NCBI GenBank assembly: GCA_017886875.1
Contig: JAGHIZ010000069.1
Location: 62,001 to 126,000 of the forward strand
DNA from: Butyricicoccus sp.
GTDB taxonomy: Bacteria; Bacillota; Clostridia; Oscillospirales; Butyricicoccaceae
Direction: 5' to 3'
Length of the DNA stretch: 64,000 bases
Shown here: positions 53,501 to 63,386 of the stretch, in pieces
Layout: each line of letters begins with the position of its first letter
Position numbering within the stretch: position 1 is the first letter of the stretch
Translations under genes and position numbers: made by a program
Notes under the pieces: model-generated
Database searches by the model: none
The model's input: only the letters and a program-made list of their open reading frames with translations
What the model was told of the DNA's origin: nothing

Positions 53501-55495
53501 ATGACTAAAGCCAAAAATTCTTATGGCAACGAAAGTATATCTGCCCTAAAAGGAGCAGACCGCGTCCGAAAACGTCCGGGCGTTATTTTTGGCTCTGATG
53601 GGCTTGATGGCTGCCAACATGCAGTTTTTGAAATATTATCTAACTCAATAGATGAAGCAAGAGAAGGTTATGGCAGTCAAATAACAGTAACTCGTTATTC
53701 CGATGGCTCAATAGAAGTTGCTGATATGGGACGTGGTATTCCTGTAGAATGGAACGAAAATGAAAAATGCTATAACTGGGAGCTTATTTTCTGTGAATTG
53801 TATGCAGGCGGTAAGTATAAAAACCAAGAGGGTGAAAATTATGAGTTTTCACTAGGTCTTAATGGTTTAGGTACTTGTGCTACACAGTATGCGTCTAAAT
53901 ATATGGACGTAACTATTATGCGTGATGGATTTGAATATAGCCTGCACTTTGAAAAAGGTGAAAATAAAACCGATAGCAAAGAGGGCTTTATTAAAAAGGA
54001 AATAAACTCTAAAAAAACAGGTACTAAAATCCGTTGGCTTCCAGACCTTGAGGTTTTTACAGACATAAATATTCCGCTTTCTTATTTTGAGGATACTTTA
54101 AAACGTCAAGCGGTTGTAAATAAACATCTAAAGTTTATATTAAAAAATCAAAATGGCAATAAACTTGAAACAAGTGAATTTTGCTATGAAAATGGCATAA
54201 TTGACTATGTAAGCGAGTTATCAGAGGACAAAGCCCTTACATCAGTACAGTTTTTGCAAGCCGAGCGTAAAGGTAAGGATAGAGTAGATAAGCCAGAATA
54301 TAAAGTTAAGCTAAGTTGTGCTTTTTGTTTTTCATCTGCTATAAGCAAAACAGAATATTATCATAACTCGTCTTGGCTTGAGTATGGCGGTGCACCAGAC
54401 AAGGCGGTTCGTTCTGCTTTTGTTTCTGCTATTGACTCATATATTAAGCAAATTGGCAAATATCAAAAAAATGAAAGTAAAATATCTTTCCAAGATGTAA
54501 GCGATTCACTTATTTTGGTTACAAACTGTTTTTCAACCTACACTTCATATGAAAACCAGACTAAAAAAGCGATTACTAATAAATTTATTCAAGACTCTAT
54601 GAGTGAGTTTTTAAAAGAAGGTTTGGAAGTTTATTTTATTGAAAATAAATCTGAAGCTGATAAAATTGCCGAGCAAATACTAATAAATAAACGTAGTCGT
54701 GAGCAAGCTGAAAAGGCAAGACTCAATATTAAAAAGAAATTATCTGGTAATATTGATGTATCTAATAGGGTGCAAAAATTTGTTGATTGCCGAACAAAAG
54801 ACACCAGCAGACGAGAACTTTATATAGTGGAAGGTGACTCTGCTCTTGGCTCAGTAAAACAGGGTAGAGATGCAGAATTTCAGGCGGTTATGCCAGTTAG
54901 AGGTAAAATACTAAACTGTTTAAAAGCAGATTATGGTAAAATATTTAAAAATGATATTATAACCGACCTTTTAAAAGTTTTGGGTTGTGGCGTAGAGGTT
55001 CAAACTAAAGCCTCAAAGGATATGTCAGCATTTGATTTAAATAGCCTTAGATGGAATAAAGTTATTATTTGCACTGATGCAGATGTTGACGGTTTCCAGA
55101 TTAGAACACTTATTTTAACTATGCTTTATAGATTAACCCCTACACTTATCGAACAGGGTTATGTTTATATTGCTGAGTCACCACTCTATGAAATAACTTA
55201 CAAGGATAAAAGCTATTTTGCATTTGATGAAACAGAAAAAGCCGCAATTCTTAAAAAGTTAAATGGTAAAAAAATAACTATTCAGCGTTCTAAAGGTTTG
55301 GGCGAAAATGAAGCTGATATGATGTGGGAAACCACTATGAACCCTGAAACACGCAGACTAATTAAAGTACAAATGGAAGAAGCAAAAGCTACAAGTGATA
55401 TGTTTGATTTACTGCTAGGCGATAATCTTGCAGGTAGAAAAGAATATATTGCTGAAAATGGACATGAATATTTAGAATTTGCGGATATATCTTAA
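53501..55495 (+). CDS. Type IIA topoisomerase B subunit (GyrB/ParE-like, divergent)
   Basis: The ATPase subunit of a two-gene topoisomerase. The GHKL ATPase domain has EILSNSIDEA and DMGRGIPVEW; the Toprim domain has EGDSALG (444-450) where gyrase and topo IV normally read EGDSAGG, and CTDADVDGFQI. QRSKGLGENEADMMWETTMNPETR near the end is typical. It has 664 residues. The pattern fits the divergent ParE/GyrB paralogue found in many Clostridia; true gyrase is presumably elsewhere. Its own promoter precedes it. Confidence 0.87.
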   Translation: MTKAKNSYGNESISALKGADRVRKRPGVIFGSDGLDGCQHAVFEILSNSIDEAREGYGSQITVTRYSDGSIEVADMGRGIPVEWNENEKCYNWELIFCELYAGGKYKNQEGENYEFSLGLNGLGTCATQYASKYMDVTIMRDGFEYSLHFEKGENKTDSKEGFIKKEINSKKTGTKIRWLPDLEVFTDINIPLSYFEDTLKRQAVVNKHLKFILKNQNGNKLETSEFCYENGIIDYVSELSEDKALTSVQFLQAERKGKDRVDKPEYKVKLSCAFCFSSAISKTEYYHNSSWLEYGGAPDKAVRSAFVSAIDSYIKQIGKYQKNESKISFQDVSDSLILVTNCFSTYTSYENQTKKAITNKFIQDSMSEFLKEGLEVYFIENKSEADKIAEQILINKRSREQAEKARLNIKKKLSGNIDVSNRVQKFVDCRTKDTSRRELYIVEGDSALGSVKQGRDAEFQAVMPVRGKILNCLKADYGKIFKNDIITDLLKVLGCGVEVQTKASKDMSAFDLNSLRWNKVIICTDADVDGFQIRTLILTMLYRLTPTLIEQGYVYIAESPLYEITYKDKSYFAFDETEKAAILKKLNGKKITIQRSKGLGENEADMMWETTMNPETRRLIKVQMEEAKATSDMFDLLLGDNLAGRKEYIAENGHEYLEFADIS

Positions 55496-55513
55496 TTAGA
55501 AAGGTAGAGCCTA

Positions 55514-57724
55514 ATGGCAAAAAAGACGGAAAAAGAAGTTATAAAACCATTAGAACCAAATGTACAGCCTATTACAGATACACTTAGAAAAAATTATATG
55601 CCTTATGCAATGAGTGTAATTGTATCTCGTGCTATTCCAGAAATAGATGGTTTTAAACCTTCTCATAGAAAATTATTATATACTATGTACAAAATGGGAC
55701 TTTTAAACGGTACTCGTAAAAAGTCCGCTAATATAGTTGGTCAAACTATGAAATTAAACCCTCATGGTGACCAAGCTATATATGAAACTATGGTGCGTTT
55801 AACTCGTGGTAATGAGGCACTTTTAACACCTTTTGTTGACTCTAAAGGTAATTTTGGTAAAGTTTATTCCCGTGATATGGCGTATGCTGCATCACGTTAT
55901 ACAGAAGCTAAACTTGACACAATCTGTCAGGAGCTTTTTAGAGATATAGATGCTGATGCAGTTGATTTTGTAGATAACTATGATGGCGAGATGAAAGAGC
56001 CTGTGCTACTGCCAACAACTTTCCCAAATATCTTGGTTTCTGCTAATACTGGTATTGCAGTTGGTATGGCATCTAGTTTTTGTGGTTTTAATTTGCATGA
56101 AGTTTGTAAAACTGCCATTGAATATATTAAAAACCCTGAGCATGATATTTTATCTACACTTCCTGCACCAGATTTTCCAACAGGTGGCGAAATAATATTT
56201 GATGAAACAGAAATGCGTAAAATTTATGAAACTGGTAGAGGTTCATTTAAAGTTCGTGCATGTTGGAACTATATTAAAAAAGAAAATATCATTGAAATAA
56301 CTGAAATCCCTTATACTACAACTATTGAAGCGATTATTGATAAAATCGCTGAGCTGGTTAAGGGCGGTAAAATCAGAGAAATTGCAGATATTCGTGATGA
56401 AACAGATTTAAGCGGTTTAAAAATCGCAATAGATTTAAAACGTGGCACAGATGCTGACAAGCTAATGGATAGACTGTTTAAGCTAACTCCGCTTATGGAC
56501 TCATGCTCATGCAATTTCAATGTGCTTATAGGTGGTATGCCTAAGGTATTAGGTGTAGGCGGAATACTTGAAGAATGGACTGCTTGGAGAACTGAAAGTA
56601 TAAGGCGTAGAGTTTATTTTGACCTTAACAAGAAAAAGGACAAAATGCATTTGCTTTTAGGTCTTAGAAAAATACTATTAGATATAGATAGGGCGATTAA
56701 AATTATTCGTGATACTGAGCTTGATAGCGATGTTGTACCAAATCTTATGAACGGATTTGAAATTGACCAAATTCAAGCCGAATATATTGCAGAAATTCGC
56801 CTTAGAAATATAAATAAAGAGTATATTTTAAAGCGTACTAAAGAAGTTGATGAGCTTCAAAAAGAAATTGACAAGCTAGAGGGTATTTTACAAAGCAAAA
56901 CTAAACAGCGTAATATCATTATTAAAGAGCTTGAAACAGTTATTAAAAAATATCCTGCTGAACGTCATTCTAAAATTGTTTATGCTGATGAAGTTAAGGA
57001 ATTTGATGCAGATGACCATATCGAAGATTATACTGTTTTGTTATTCTTAACAGAACAGGGTTATTTTAAAAAGATTACTCCTGCATCATGGCGTATGTCT
57101 AGTGAGCATAAGCTCAAGGACGGTGATAAAATCGCTTGGCAAACTGAGTCAAGCAATAAGCAAGAAATTATTTTTATGACAAATCAGCATCAAGCCTATA
57201 AAGCAAGACTGTATGATTTTGAGGATAGCAAAGCATCGGTTTTAGGTGACTTTCTACCTCAAAAACTCGGCATGGACGAGGGAGAAGTGCCTATATTTGC
57301 ATTTTTACCACTTGATTATAAAAGCACAATGGTTATTGTTTTTGAAAATGGTAAGATTGCAAGATTTTCTCTTGAGTCTTTTGAAACTAAAACAAATAGA
57401 CGTAGACTCACTGGAGCATATTCAGATAAATCTCCAGTTGTTGGATTTTTTACACCTGTTACTGATGAAACAGAGATAACAATTTTTGGTACATCTTCAC
57501 AGGGTAATAGAGCACTTACAATAAATGTAGGTATGCTTGATATAAAATCTACACGTTCAACACAAGGTGTTCAGGTTATGACACTTAGAGGAAAGCATAC
57601 AGTTACAGATGCGACATTAACACCTAATTTAAACGAACCGGAACGCTATAAAGCAAAGAATATACCAGCACTTGGTGCAGTTTTAAAAGATGAAGATTTA
57701 CCAGAACAGCAAATGACATTATAA
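55514..57724 (+). CDS. Type IIA topoisomerase A subunit (GyrA/ParC-like)
   Basis: The DNA-cutting partner of the gene 18 bases upstream. The winged-helix region has the active-site tyrosine Y129 in ASRYTEAKL, and the RAIPEIDGFKPSHRKLLY opening is typical. A coiled-coil tower (about 370-490) and a C-terminal beta-pinwheel (about 500-736) follow; no gyrase QRRGGKG box was seen, so decatenation (topo IV-like) is more likely than supercoiling. Length 736 residues is shorter than most GyrA (about 820). Confidence 0.88.
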   Translation: MAKKTEKEVIKPLEPNVQPITDTLRKNYMPYAMSVIVSRAIPEIDGFKPSHRKLLYTMYKMGLLNGTRKKSANIVGQTMKLNPHGDQAIYETMVRLTRGNEALLTPFVDSKGNFGKVYSRDMAYAASRYTEAKLDTICQELFRDIDADAVDFVDNYDGEMKEPVLLPTTFPNILVSANTGIAVGMASSFCGFNLHEVCKTAIEYIKNPEHDILSTLPAPDFPTGGEIIFDETEMRKIYETGRGSFKVRACWNYIKKENIIEITEIPYTTTIEAIIDKIAELVKGGKIREIADIRDETDLSGLKIAIDLKRGTDADKLMDRLFKLTPLMDSCSCNFNVLIGGMPKVLGVGGILEEWTAWRTESIRRRVYFDLNKKKDKMHLLLGLRKILLDIDRAIKIIRDTELDSDVVPNLMNGFEIDQIQAEYIAEIRLRNINKEYILKRTKEVDELQKEIDKLEGILQSKTKQRNIIIKELETVIKKYPAERHSKIVYADEVKEFDADDHIEDYTVLLFLTEQGYFKKITPASWRMSSEHKLKDGDKIAWQTESSNKQEIIFMTNQHQAYKARLYDFEDSKASVLGDFLPQKLGMDEGEVPIFAFLPLDYKSTMVIVFENGKIARFSLESFETKTNRRRLTGAYSDKSPVVGFFTPVTDETEITIFGTSSQGNRALTINVGMLDIKSTRSTQGVQVMTLRGKHTVTDATLTPNLNEPERYKAKNIPALGAVLKDEDLPEQQMTL

Positions 57725-57727
57725 AAA

Positions 57728-57761
57728 AAGACCTTGGGATTAAATTAAATCCCAAGGTCTT
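57728..57761. terminator. Terminator between the topoisomerase A gene and dapB
   Basis: A perfect 14-bp stem (57728-57741 with 57748-57761). On the minus strand it is followed by a long T-run, so it is a strong terminator for dapB; on the plus strand the tail is TTAAATTTTG, weaker. Confidence 0.88.
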
Positions 57762-57770
57762 AAATTTTGT

Positions 57771-58532
57771 TTATTTAGCAGCGATTACATGGCTCATATC
57801 ATAAAGACCAGCTTTAGTTTGCTCTGCTAAGAAAACCGCTGCATCAACAGCACCTACCGCAAACACTTCACGAGAAAGGGCAGTGTGTTTTAGCTCAATG
57901 ATTTCATCTCGACCAGCAAACATAACGGTATGTTCGCCCACGATAGTGCCGCCACGCACAGCATGAATACCTATTTCATTCTGTGGACGTTTTTCACGTC
58001 TTTCGTGGCGGTCATAAGTGTATTCAGCTTTATATGGCAGTGCTGATGCTACTGCATCAGCAAGCATTAAAGCTGTGCCACTTGGTGCGTCTAGCTTTTG
58101 ATTATGATGTTTTTCTATGATTTCCACATCATAACCATCACCAAGAACCGAACCGCATTTACGCAGTAAATCCATAAGCAAGTTAATACCAACGGACATA
58201 TTGCCAGAACGAAAAACAGGGATTTGAGTAGCAGCCGCACCTATTTGTGCGAGCTGCTCAGGTGAATGACCTGTTGTACAAATTACAACAGGCGTTTTAT
58301 TATCAATACAATATTTTAGCAGGCTATCAGTGCAAGATACATTGGAAAAGTCAATTACAACATCTGCACCGCCTGTATATTCCATTGGGTCAGCGTAAAC
58401 TGGAAAATCAGCAAGCTTTACAGAATTAACATCAAAACCAGCTACAATTTTCATATTTTCTTTTTTTTCGCAAATATCTGTTATTGCACGACCCATTCTA
58501 CCGTTACACCCAGAAAGTGCAATTTTAAGCAT
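57771..58532 (-). CDS. dapB: 4-hydroxy-tetrahydrodipicolinate reductase
   Basis: Third enzyme of this operon in lysine and diaminopimelate synthesis, reducing the dapA product with NAD(P)H. The Rossmann motif GCNGRMGRA is at the N-terminus and the active-site EKHHNQKLDAPSGTA motif is intact. It has 253 residues. On the minus strand AAAGGAG precedes the ATG. It is the last gene of asd-dapA-dapB. Confidence 0.95.
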   Translation of the reverse strand: MLKIALSGCNGRMGRAITDICEKKENMKIVAGFDVNSVKLADFPVYADPMEYTGGADVVIDFSNVSCTDSLLKYCIDNKTPVVICTTGHSPEQLAQIGAAATQIPVFRSGNMSVGINLLMDLLRKCGSVLGDGYDVEIIEKHHNQKLDAPSGTALMLADAVASALPYKAEYTYDRHERREKRPQNEIGIHAVRGGTIVGEHTVMFAGRDEIIELKHTALSREVFAVGAVDAAVFLAEQTKAGLYDMSHVIAAK

Positions 58533-58581
58533 ATTTTTTTAAACTCCTTTTAAAAACACTCGTTTCATATCTTATTTATGT

Positions 58582-59469
58582 TTAGATTTCACAACCCATT
58601 TGACCAAGTGCCGCACGGATACGGGCAGTATGTTCTTCAGTTGGCTCAACAAGTGGAAGACGAAGTTTACCAACATTCCAGCCTAAAATCTGCATAGCTT
58701 TTTTAACTGGAATTGGGTTTACTTCACAGAATAGAGAATTAGCAAGCTCTAAATAATCAAGTTGCATTTTAGCAGCCTTATCAAACTTACCTTCAAAGCA
58801 TAACTGACAAATGTTATGCACAGCCTGTGGAGCAACATTGGAAAGCACAGAGATTACACCCTTACCGCCCATAGACATTAAAGGCACAATCTGGTCATCA
58901 TTACCAGACCAAATATTTAAATCATCTCCACAAAGTGCTAGAGTTTCAGCAATTAAAGAGAAATTGCCACTTGCTTCTTTAACACCGTTAATATATGGGT
59001 GCTTAGAAAGCTCTTTGTAAGTTTTAGCAGTAAAGCTAACACCTGTACGACTTGGAACGCTATAAAGTATAACTGGAATTTCACAATCAGCAATAGCATT
59101 AAAATGTGCGATAAGTCCAGCTTGAGTGGTTTTATTATAATAAGGGGTTACTGAAAGCACAGCATCAGCACCGCTTGCCTTAGCACTTTTGGTTAACTTA
59201 ACAGCAGTTTTGGTATCGTTAGAGCCTGCACCAGCGATTACAGGTACACGACCTGCAACATGCTTACAGCAGAAATCAACAATTTCTTCATGTTCATCTT
59301 CTGGGCATGTTGGGGACTCGCCAGTTGTGCCCATTACAATAATAGCATCTGTGCCATGCTCAATCTGATGGTCAATAATTTTGCCAAATTCCTCATAATT
59401 TACTGTTTCATCATCAATAAATGGAGTAACGATTGCAACACCAGCACCTGTAAAGATAGGCTTTTTCAT
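58582..59469 (-). CDS. dapA: 4-hydroxy-tetrahydrodipicolinate synthase
   Basis: Condenses aspartate semialdehyde with pyruvate, the first step committed to lysine and diaminopimelate. The TIM-barrel signature (VMGTTGESPTCPEDEH), the tyrosine in VTPYYNKT and the Schiff-base lysine in GVKEASGN are present. The ATG at 59469 is six bases after GGAGGG on the minus strand; an upstream TTG frame runs into the asd end and is rejected. 295 residues. Confidence 0.95.
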   Translation of the reverse strand: MKKPIFTGAGVAIVTPFIDDETVNYEEFGKIIDHQIEHGTDAIIVMGTTGESPTCPEDEHEEIVDFCCKHVAGRVPVIAGAGSNDTKTAVKLTKSAKASGADAVLSVTPYYNKTTQAGLIAHFNAIADCEIPVILYSVPSRTGVSFTAKTYKELSKHPYINGVKEASGNFSLIAETLALCGDDLNIWSGNDDQIVPLMSMGGKGVISVLSNVAPQAVHNICQLCFEGKFDKAAKMQLDYLELANSLFCEVNPIPVKKAMQILGWNVGKLRLPLVEPTEEHTARIRAALGQMGCEI

Positions 59470-59488
59470 AAATAACCCTCCAAAAAAG

Positions 59489-60568
59489 TTAGTCCATGTA
59501 ACCCTTAGCACATAAAAGCTCTGCCATTAGAACTGCACCGCCAGCAGCACCACGCAGTGTATTATGAGATAGACTTACGAATTTATAATCATACACACTA
59601 TCCTCACGCAGACGACCGATAGAAACACCCATACCGCCTTCTAAATCACGGTCAAGGCGGCTTTGTGGACGGTTTTCTTCTTCAAAATATGTGAGGAACT
59701 GCTTTGGAGCACTTGGTAAATTCATTTCCTGAGCTGTACCAGAGAAATTATTCCAACGAGAAATAATTTCTTCCTTGCTTGCCTTGTTTTTCAGTTTCAT
59801 AAATACAGCCGCCATATGACCATCAGAAACTGGTACACGTAGGCATTGAGCTGTAATTTTAGGGCTAGTTGCATGTTCGATGTGGTCATCTGCAACATGT
59901 CCCCAAACTTTCATAGGCTCTTTTTCGCTCTTTTCTTCTTCGCCACCAATGTATGGAATTACATTGTCAATAATTTCAGGCATAGTTTCAAAGGTCTTAC
60001 CAGCACCAGAAATAGCCTGATATGTGCAAACAGCAACTTCTTCAACACCTAAATCCCAAATAGCAGAGAGTGCAGGAACATAGGACTGAATAGAGCAATT
60101 AGACTTAACAGCGATAAAACCACGCTTTGTACCAAGACGCTTTTTCTGAGCTGCGATAATATCAGTATGATGAGCATTGATTTCTGGGATAATCATTGGT
60201 ACATCAGGTGTCATACGGTTAGCAGAGTTGTTAGAGCAAACAGGGCATTCAAGTTTAGCATAACGCTCCTCAAGAGCCTTGATTTCATCTTTTTTCATAT
60301 CAACCGCACAGAAAACAAAATCAACCATAGATGCAATTTGTTCTGCATCAGCAGTTGCATCAAAAAGCACCATATCACGATATTTTTCTGGCATATCAAC
60401 TTTCATTTTCCATCTGTTTTCACAAGCCTCAGCATAGGTTTTACCCTTATTTCTACCACTTGCAGCAAGAGCTACCACATTAAACCATGGGTGATTTTCA
60501 AGCAGTAGGGAAAAACGCTGACCTACCATACCGGTTGCACCGATAATACCAACTTTGTACTGTTTCAT
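59489..60568 (-). CDS. asd: Aspartate-semialdehyde dehydrogenase
   Basis: Makes aspartate semialdehyde from aspartyl phosphate, linking lysC with both hom and dapA. GATGMVGQRF binds NADP, and C158 in SNCSIQ is the catalytic cysteine; the sequence type resembles the archaeal/fungal branch (359 residues) rather than the E. coli type. GAGGAGG lies upstream of the ATG. First gene of the riboswitch-controlled operon. Confidence 0.94.
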   Translation of the reverse strand: MKQYKVGIIGATGMVGQRFSLLLENHPWFNVVALAASGRNKGKTYAEACENRWKMKVDMPEKYRDMVLFDATADAEQIASMVDFVFCAVDMKKDEIKALEERYAKLECPVCSNNSANRMTPDVPMIIPEINAHHTDIIAAQKKRLGTKRGFIAVKSNCSIQSYVPALSAIWDLGVEEVAVCTYQAISGAGKTFETMPEIIDNVIPYIGGEEEKSEKEPMKVWGHVADDHIEHATSPKITAQCLRVPVSDGHMAAVFMKLKNKASKEEIISRWNNFSGTAQEMNLPSAPKQFLTYFEEENRPQSRLDRDLEGGMGVSIGRLREDSVYDYKFVSLSHNTLRGAAGGAVLMAELLCAKGYMD

Positions 60569-60635
60569 CTTTGTAAAATCCTCCTCAATTTAGTGGAATA
60601 GTCAAATGGGCTATAGCACTATTTTATCTGTGTAA

Positions 60636-60660
60636 GAAAAAAACCGGTTGAAAAACCGGT
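60636..60660 (-). terminator. Riboswitch-linked terminator before asd
   Basis: On the minus strand ACCGGTT (60660-60654) and AACCGGT (60649-60643) form a 7-bp stem with a 4-base loop, followed by six T residues. It lies between the lysine riboswitch and asd and should form when lysine is bound. Confidence 0.88.
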
Positions 60661-60706
60661 ATAATCTATACTATAATGAAATGGATATATAAAATGTCCA
60701 TTCATT

Positions 60707-60880
60707 GCGATAGCTCTCCACCGGTAAAGGTGACAGACTAGCAGATGTTATCCAACTAATCCAGTGCGAACCTTTCGCAGTTAGGTTATCGCCTTCGGCG
60801 GCTTTACCCTTTCTCGCTGCTTTAAACAGGACTGCGAACCCTTGTCAAACGATACTAATGAAAAACCGCACCTCTATCTA
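60707..60880 (-). ncRNA. Lysine riboswitch (L box)
   Basis: On the minus strand the conserved aptamer pieces appear in order: GATAGAGGTGCGG, then AGTAT, GGGTAAAGCCGCCGAAGG, ACTGGATTAG, CTGCTAGTCTGTCACC and GGAGAGCTATCGC. GATAG (60878-60874) pairs with CTATC (60713-60709) to close helix P1. It has a promoter upstream and a terminator downstream, and controls asd-dapA-dapB by transcription termination when lysine is plentiful. Confidence 0.93.
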
Positions 60881-60905
60881 AATACAATATTTAGCTTGCA
60901 ACATT

Positions 60906-60934
60906 ATTTTAGAGTATTAAAGTTATTTTGTCAA
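60906..60934 (-). promoter_or_regulatory. Promoter of the riboswitch-asd-dapA-dapB operon
   Basis: On the minus strand TTGACA (60934-60929) and TAAAAT (60911-60906) are 17 bases apart. Transcription would begin around 60899, about 20 bases before the riboswitch. It lies back to back with the start of the SpoIID-like gene. Confidence 0.85.
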
Positions 60935-60958
60935 TATGTGAGTAAAAGGAGTTATGCT

Positions 60959-62302
60959 ATGAAGCGTATTTTTTGCAGTTTATTTGCACTTTTTGTAGTT
61001 TGTATCAGTTCGTCAGCGTCAGCCGCTTATACGGATATTATTCGTGTAGGTTTGGCTTATGGCTCAACTGCTAAAGCTACTGCAACAATTAAAAGTACAT
61101 CAGGTTTTAAACTTGGCTCTATGAATGGTTTAACATTTAATAGTGCAAGTACAACAAATGAAACAACACTTAATATAACATATGCAAATGGAACATATAA
61201 TGTTACAAATTCTTCAGGTAAAAGTGTTTATTCAGGGGCAAATGTAGCAGCAGAGGCTATTTCAGGTACCACAAATTTTGATGGATATGATTATTATGGT
61301 GCGTTTGGCTTTAATGCTGAAAGCTCTGGCAAGCTTACAGTTATAAACTACGCAAATATTGAGGATTATATTAAAGGCGTTTTACCTTATGAAATGAGTG
61401 CAAGTTGGCCTATTGAGGCTTTAAAAGCTCAAGCGGTTTGTGCAAGGTCATTTGTGCTTGGAAACTTAAATAAACATAAGTCATATGGCTTTGATGTATG
61501 TAATACAACAAATTGTCAGGTATATCATGGCATAGAAAGAGCTGATGCAAATACAGATAGTGCGGCAGACCAGACAAAAGGTCAAATTTTAATGTATGAT
61601 GGAAAACTTGCTGTTGGTTACTTTTTCTCGTCTTCAGGTGGTGCAACCGAAAATAATGAAAATGTTTGGGGAGGAACTGCTATACCATATCTTCGTGGTG
61701 TGGTTGATATTTATGAAGATGCATCAGCTTCATCTAAAAATGTATGGAGTGTTACACTCACAGCCGAACAAATTGCAGATAAATTAAAATCTGCCGGTTA
61801 TAGTATTGGTGAGGTTGCAGATGTTAAAGTTACAAAACGCACAGAAATGGGTAATGTAAATGAGGTTACAGTTACCGATACTACTGGAAAAAGTGTTGTT
61901 ATAAAAAACGGTAATGTTCGCACAGTTTTTGGTCTAAACAGCATTAGATATACAATAAATGGTGATAACTCATCTTCTGGCGGAAGTACAAGCAGTGCAG
62001 TTTATGTAAATGGTTCTGGTGTAACAGATGGTAGTTTTTATGCCATAGGTGCAGATGGTAATAAAGCTTATATAGGCTCTGTAAATGGTAAAACTGTGCT
62101 TACTGGCTCAGGAACAGAGAAAGTTACTGTTTCCTCAGCTGCAAGAGCGACCACATCAAATACTTATACATTCTCTGGCACTGGCTGGGGACATAATGTA
62201 GGTATGAGCCAATATGGTGCAAGGTCAATGGCAAAAATGGGCTTTAATTATACCGATATACTTAAATTTTACTTTACAGGTATTACAATATCTCAAATGT
62301 GA
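60959..62302 (+). CDS. SpoIID/LytB-domain secreted protein
   Basis: A signal peptide (1-22, ending ASA) and a SpoIID-type domain are visible: YANIEDYIKGVLPYEM, IEALKAQAVCARSFVL, FFSSSGGATENNENVWGG and the closing GWGHNVGMSQYGARSMAKMG. SpoIID is a lytic transglycosylase used in engulfment; many vegetative relatives exist. A serine-rich linker (about 340-360) separates a domain insertion. The ATG at 60959 is seven bases after AAAGGAG; a longer frame from 60842 would run through the riboswitch and is rejected. Confidence 0.9.
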   Translation: MKRIFCSLFALFVVCISSSASAAYTDIIRVGLAYGSTAKATATIKSTSGFKLGSMNGLTFNSASTTNETTLNITYANGTYNVTNSSGKSVYSGANVAAEAISGTTNFDGYDYYGAFGFNAESSGKLTVINYANIEDYIKGVLPYEMSASWPIEALKAQAVCARSFVLGNLNKHKSYGFDVCNTTNCQVYHGIERADANTDSAADQTKGQILMYDGKLAVGYFFSSSGGATENNENVWGGTAIPYLRGVVDIYEDASASSKNVWSVTLTAEQIADKLKSAGYSIGEVADVKVTKRTEMGNVNEVTVTDTTGKSVVIKNGNVRTVFGLNSIRYTINGDNSSSGGSTSSAVYVNGSGVTDGSFYAIGADGNKAYIGSVNGKTVLTGSGTEKVTVSSAARATTSNTYTFSGTGWGHNVGMSQYGARSMAKMGFNYTDILKFYFTGITISQM

Positions 62303-62317
62303 TATAAAGGAGAAAAC

Positions 62318-63346
62318 ATGAAAAAAAGCGATTTCTATTTTGATTTACCAGAACATTTAATAGCACAGCACCCGCTAGAAAAACGTGATAGTTCAAGGCT
62401 TTTAGTTCTTGACCGTAAAAGCGGTGATGTAGAACATAAACATTTTACTGATGTTATTGATTATATGGAAGCGGGCGATTGTCTTGTTATGAATAATTCA
62501 AGAGTTATCCCTGCTAGACTTATGGGACAAGCAGAGGGCAGAACCACACCGATTGAGGTTTTACTACTTACTGACCATGGCGACGGTTTATGGGAATGTT
62601 TAACACGTCCAGGGCGAAAAACAAGAGAAGGTACAAAATTATCTTTTGGTGATGGACTTTTAACAGCTACCGTTGAAGCAGTAAATCCAGCTGATGGCAA
62701 TAGAATGATACGTTTTAAGTATGATGGTATTTTCTTAGAAATTCTTGATAAACTCGGCTCTATGCCATTGCCTCCATATATTCGTGAAAGACTTGATGAC
62801 CCAGAACGTTATCAAACAGTATATTCAAAAACACCAGGTTCAGCCGCAGCACCTACTGCCGGACTTCATTTTACAAAAGAGCTTTTACAAAAAATTGAGG
62901 ATAAAGGTATAAAGCTTGTATTTGTAACTTTGCATGTTGGCTTAGGCACTTTCAGACCTGTAAAGGCTGATGAAATCACCGACCATATTATGCATTCTGA
63001 ATGGTATACTATGGACGCTGAAACCGCACAAACTATAAATGATACTAAGAAAAATGGCGGTAAAATTTGGGCAGTGGGCACAACTGCAACCCGTACACTA
63101 GAAACTATTGCAGATGAAAACGGATTTGTTGAGCCAAAATCAGGTTGGACTGATATTTTCATTTATCCAGGATATAAATTTAAAATTGTTGACCATCTTA
63201 TAACTAATTTCCATTTGCCAGAGTCCACACTTATGATGCTTATTTCTGCATTTGCAACCCGTGAACAAGTTATGAATGCTTATAAACAAGCTGTGGATAA
63301 TGAATATAGATTTTTTTCATTTGGCGATTCTATGATGCTTTATTAA
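62318..63346 (+). CDS. queA: S-adenosylmethionine:tRNA ribosyltransferase-isomerase
   Basis: Builds epoxyqueuosine at position 34 of tRNA by transferring a ribose unit from S-adenosylmethionine. The opening [19 protein letters not shown], the central [13 protein letters not shown] and [10 protein letters not shown] motifs, and the end [13 protein letters not shown] are diagnostic. It has 342 residues. AAAGGAG precedes the ATG. tgt and queuosine transport genes are not in the window. Confidence 0.96.
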   Translation: MKKSDFYFDLPEHLIAQHPLEKRDSSRLLVLDRKSGDVEHKHFTDVIDYMEAGDCLVMNNSRVIPARLMGQAEGRTTPIEVLLLTDHGDGLWECLTRPGRKTREGTKLSFGDGLLTATVEAVNPADGNRMIRFKYDGIFLEILDKLGSMPLPPYIRERLDDPERYQTVYSKTPGSAAAPTAGLHFTKELLQKIEDKGIKLVFVTLHVGLGTFRPVKADEITDHIMHSEWYTMDAETAQTINDTKKNGGKIWAVGTTATRTLETIADENGFVEPKSGWTDIFIYPGYKFKIVDHLITNFHLPESTLMMLISAFATREQVMNAYKQAVDNEYRFFSFGDSMMLY

Positions 63347-63350
63347 ACAC

Positions 63351-63386
63351 AAAAGCCACAGTAAAAATAATACTGTGGCTTTTTTT
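63351..63386. terminator. Bidirectional terminator between queA and glpK
   Basis: A 13-bp perfect stem (63351-63363 with 63371-63383) is followed by T residues on the plus strand; on the minus strand the A-rich left flank gives TTTTGTG. The two genes converge on it. Confidence 0.9.

Noticed and set aside
60842..60958. A 39-codon N-terminal extension of the SpoIID-like protein
   Set aside because: It would run through the promoter region and lysine riboswitch of the opposite strand; the ATG at 60959 has a good AAAGGAG and begins a clear signal peptide.
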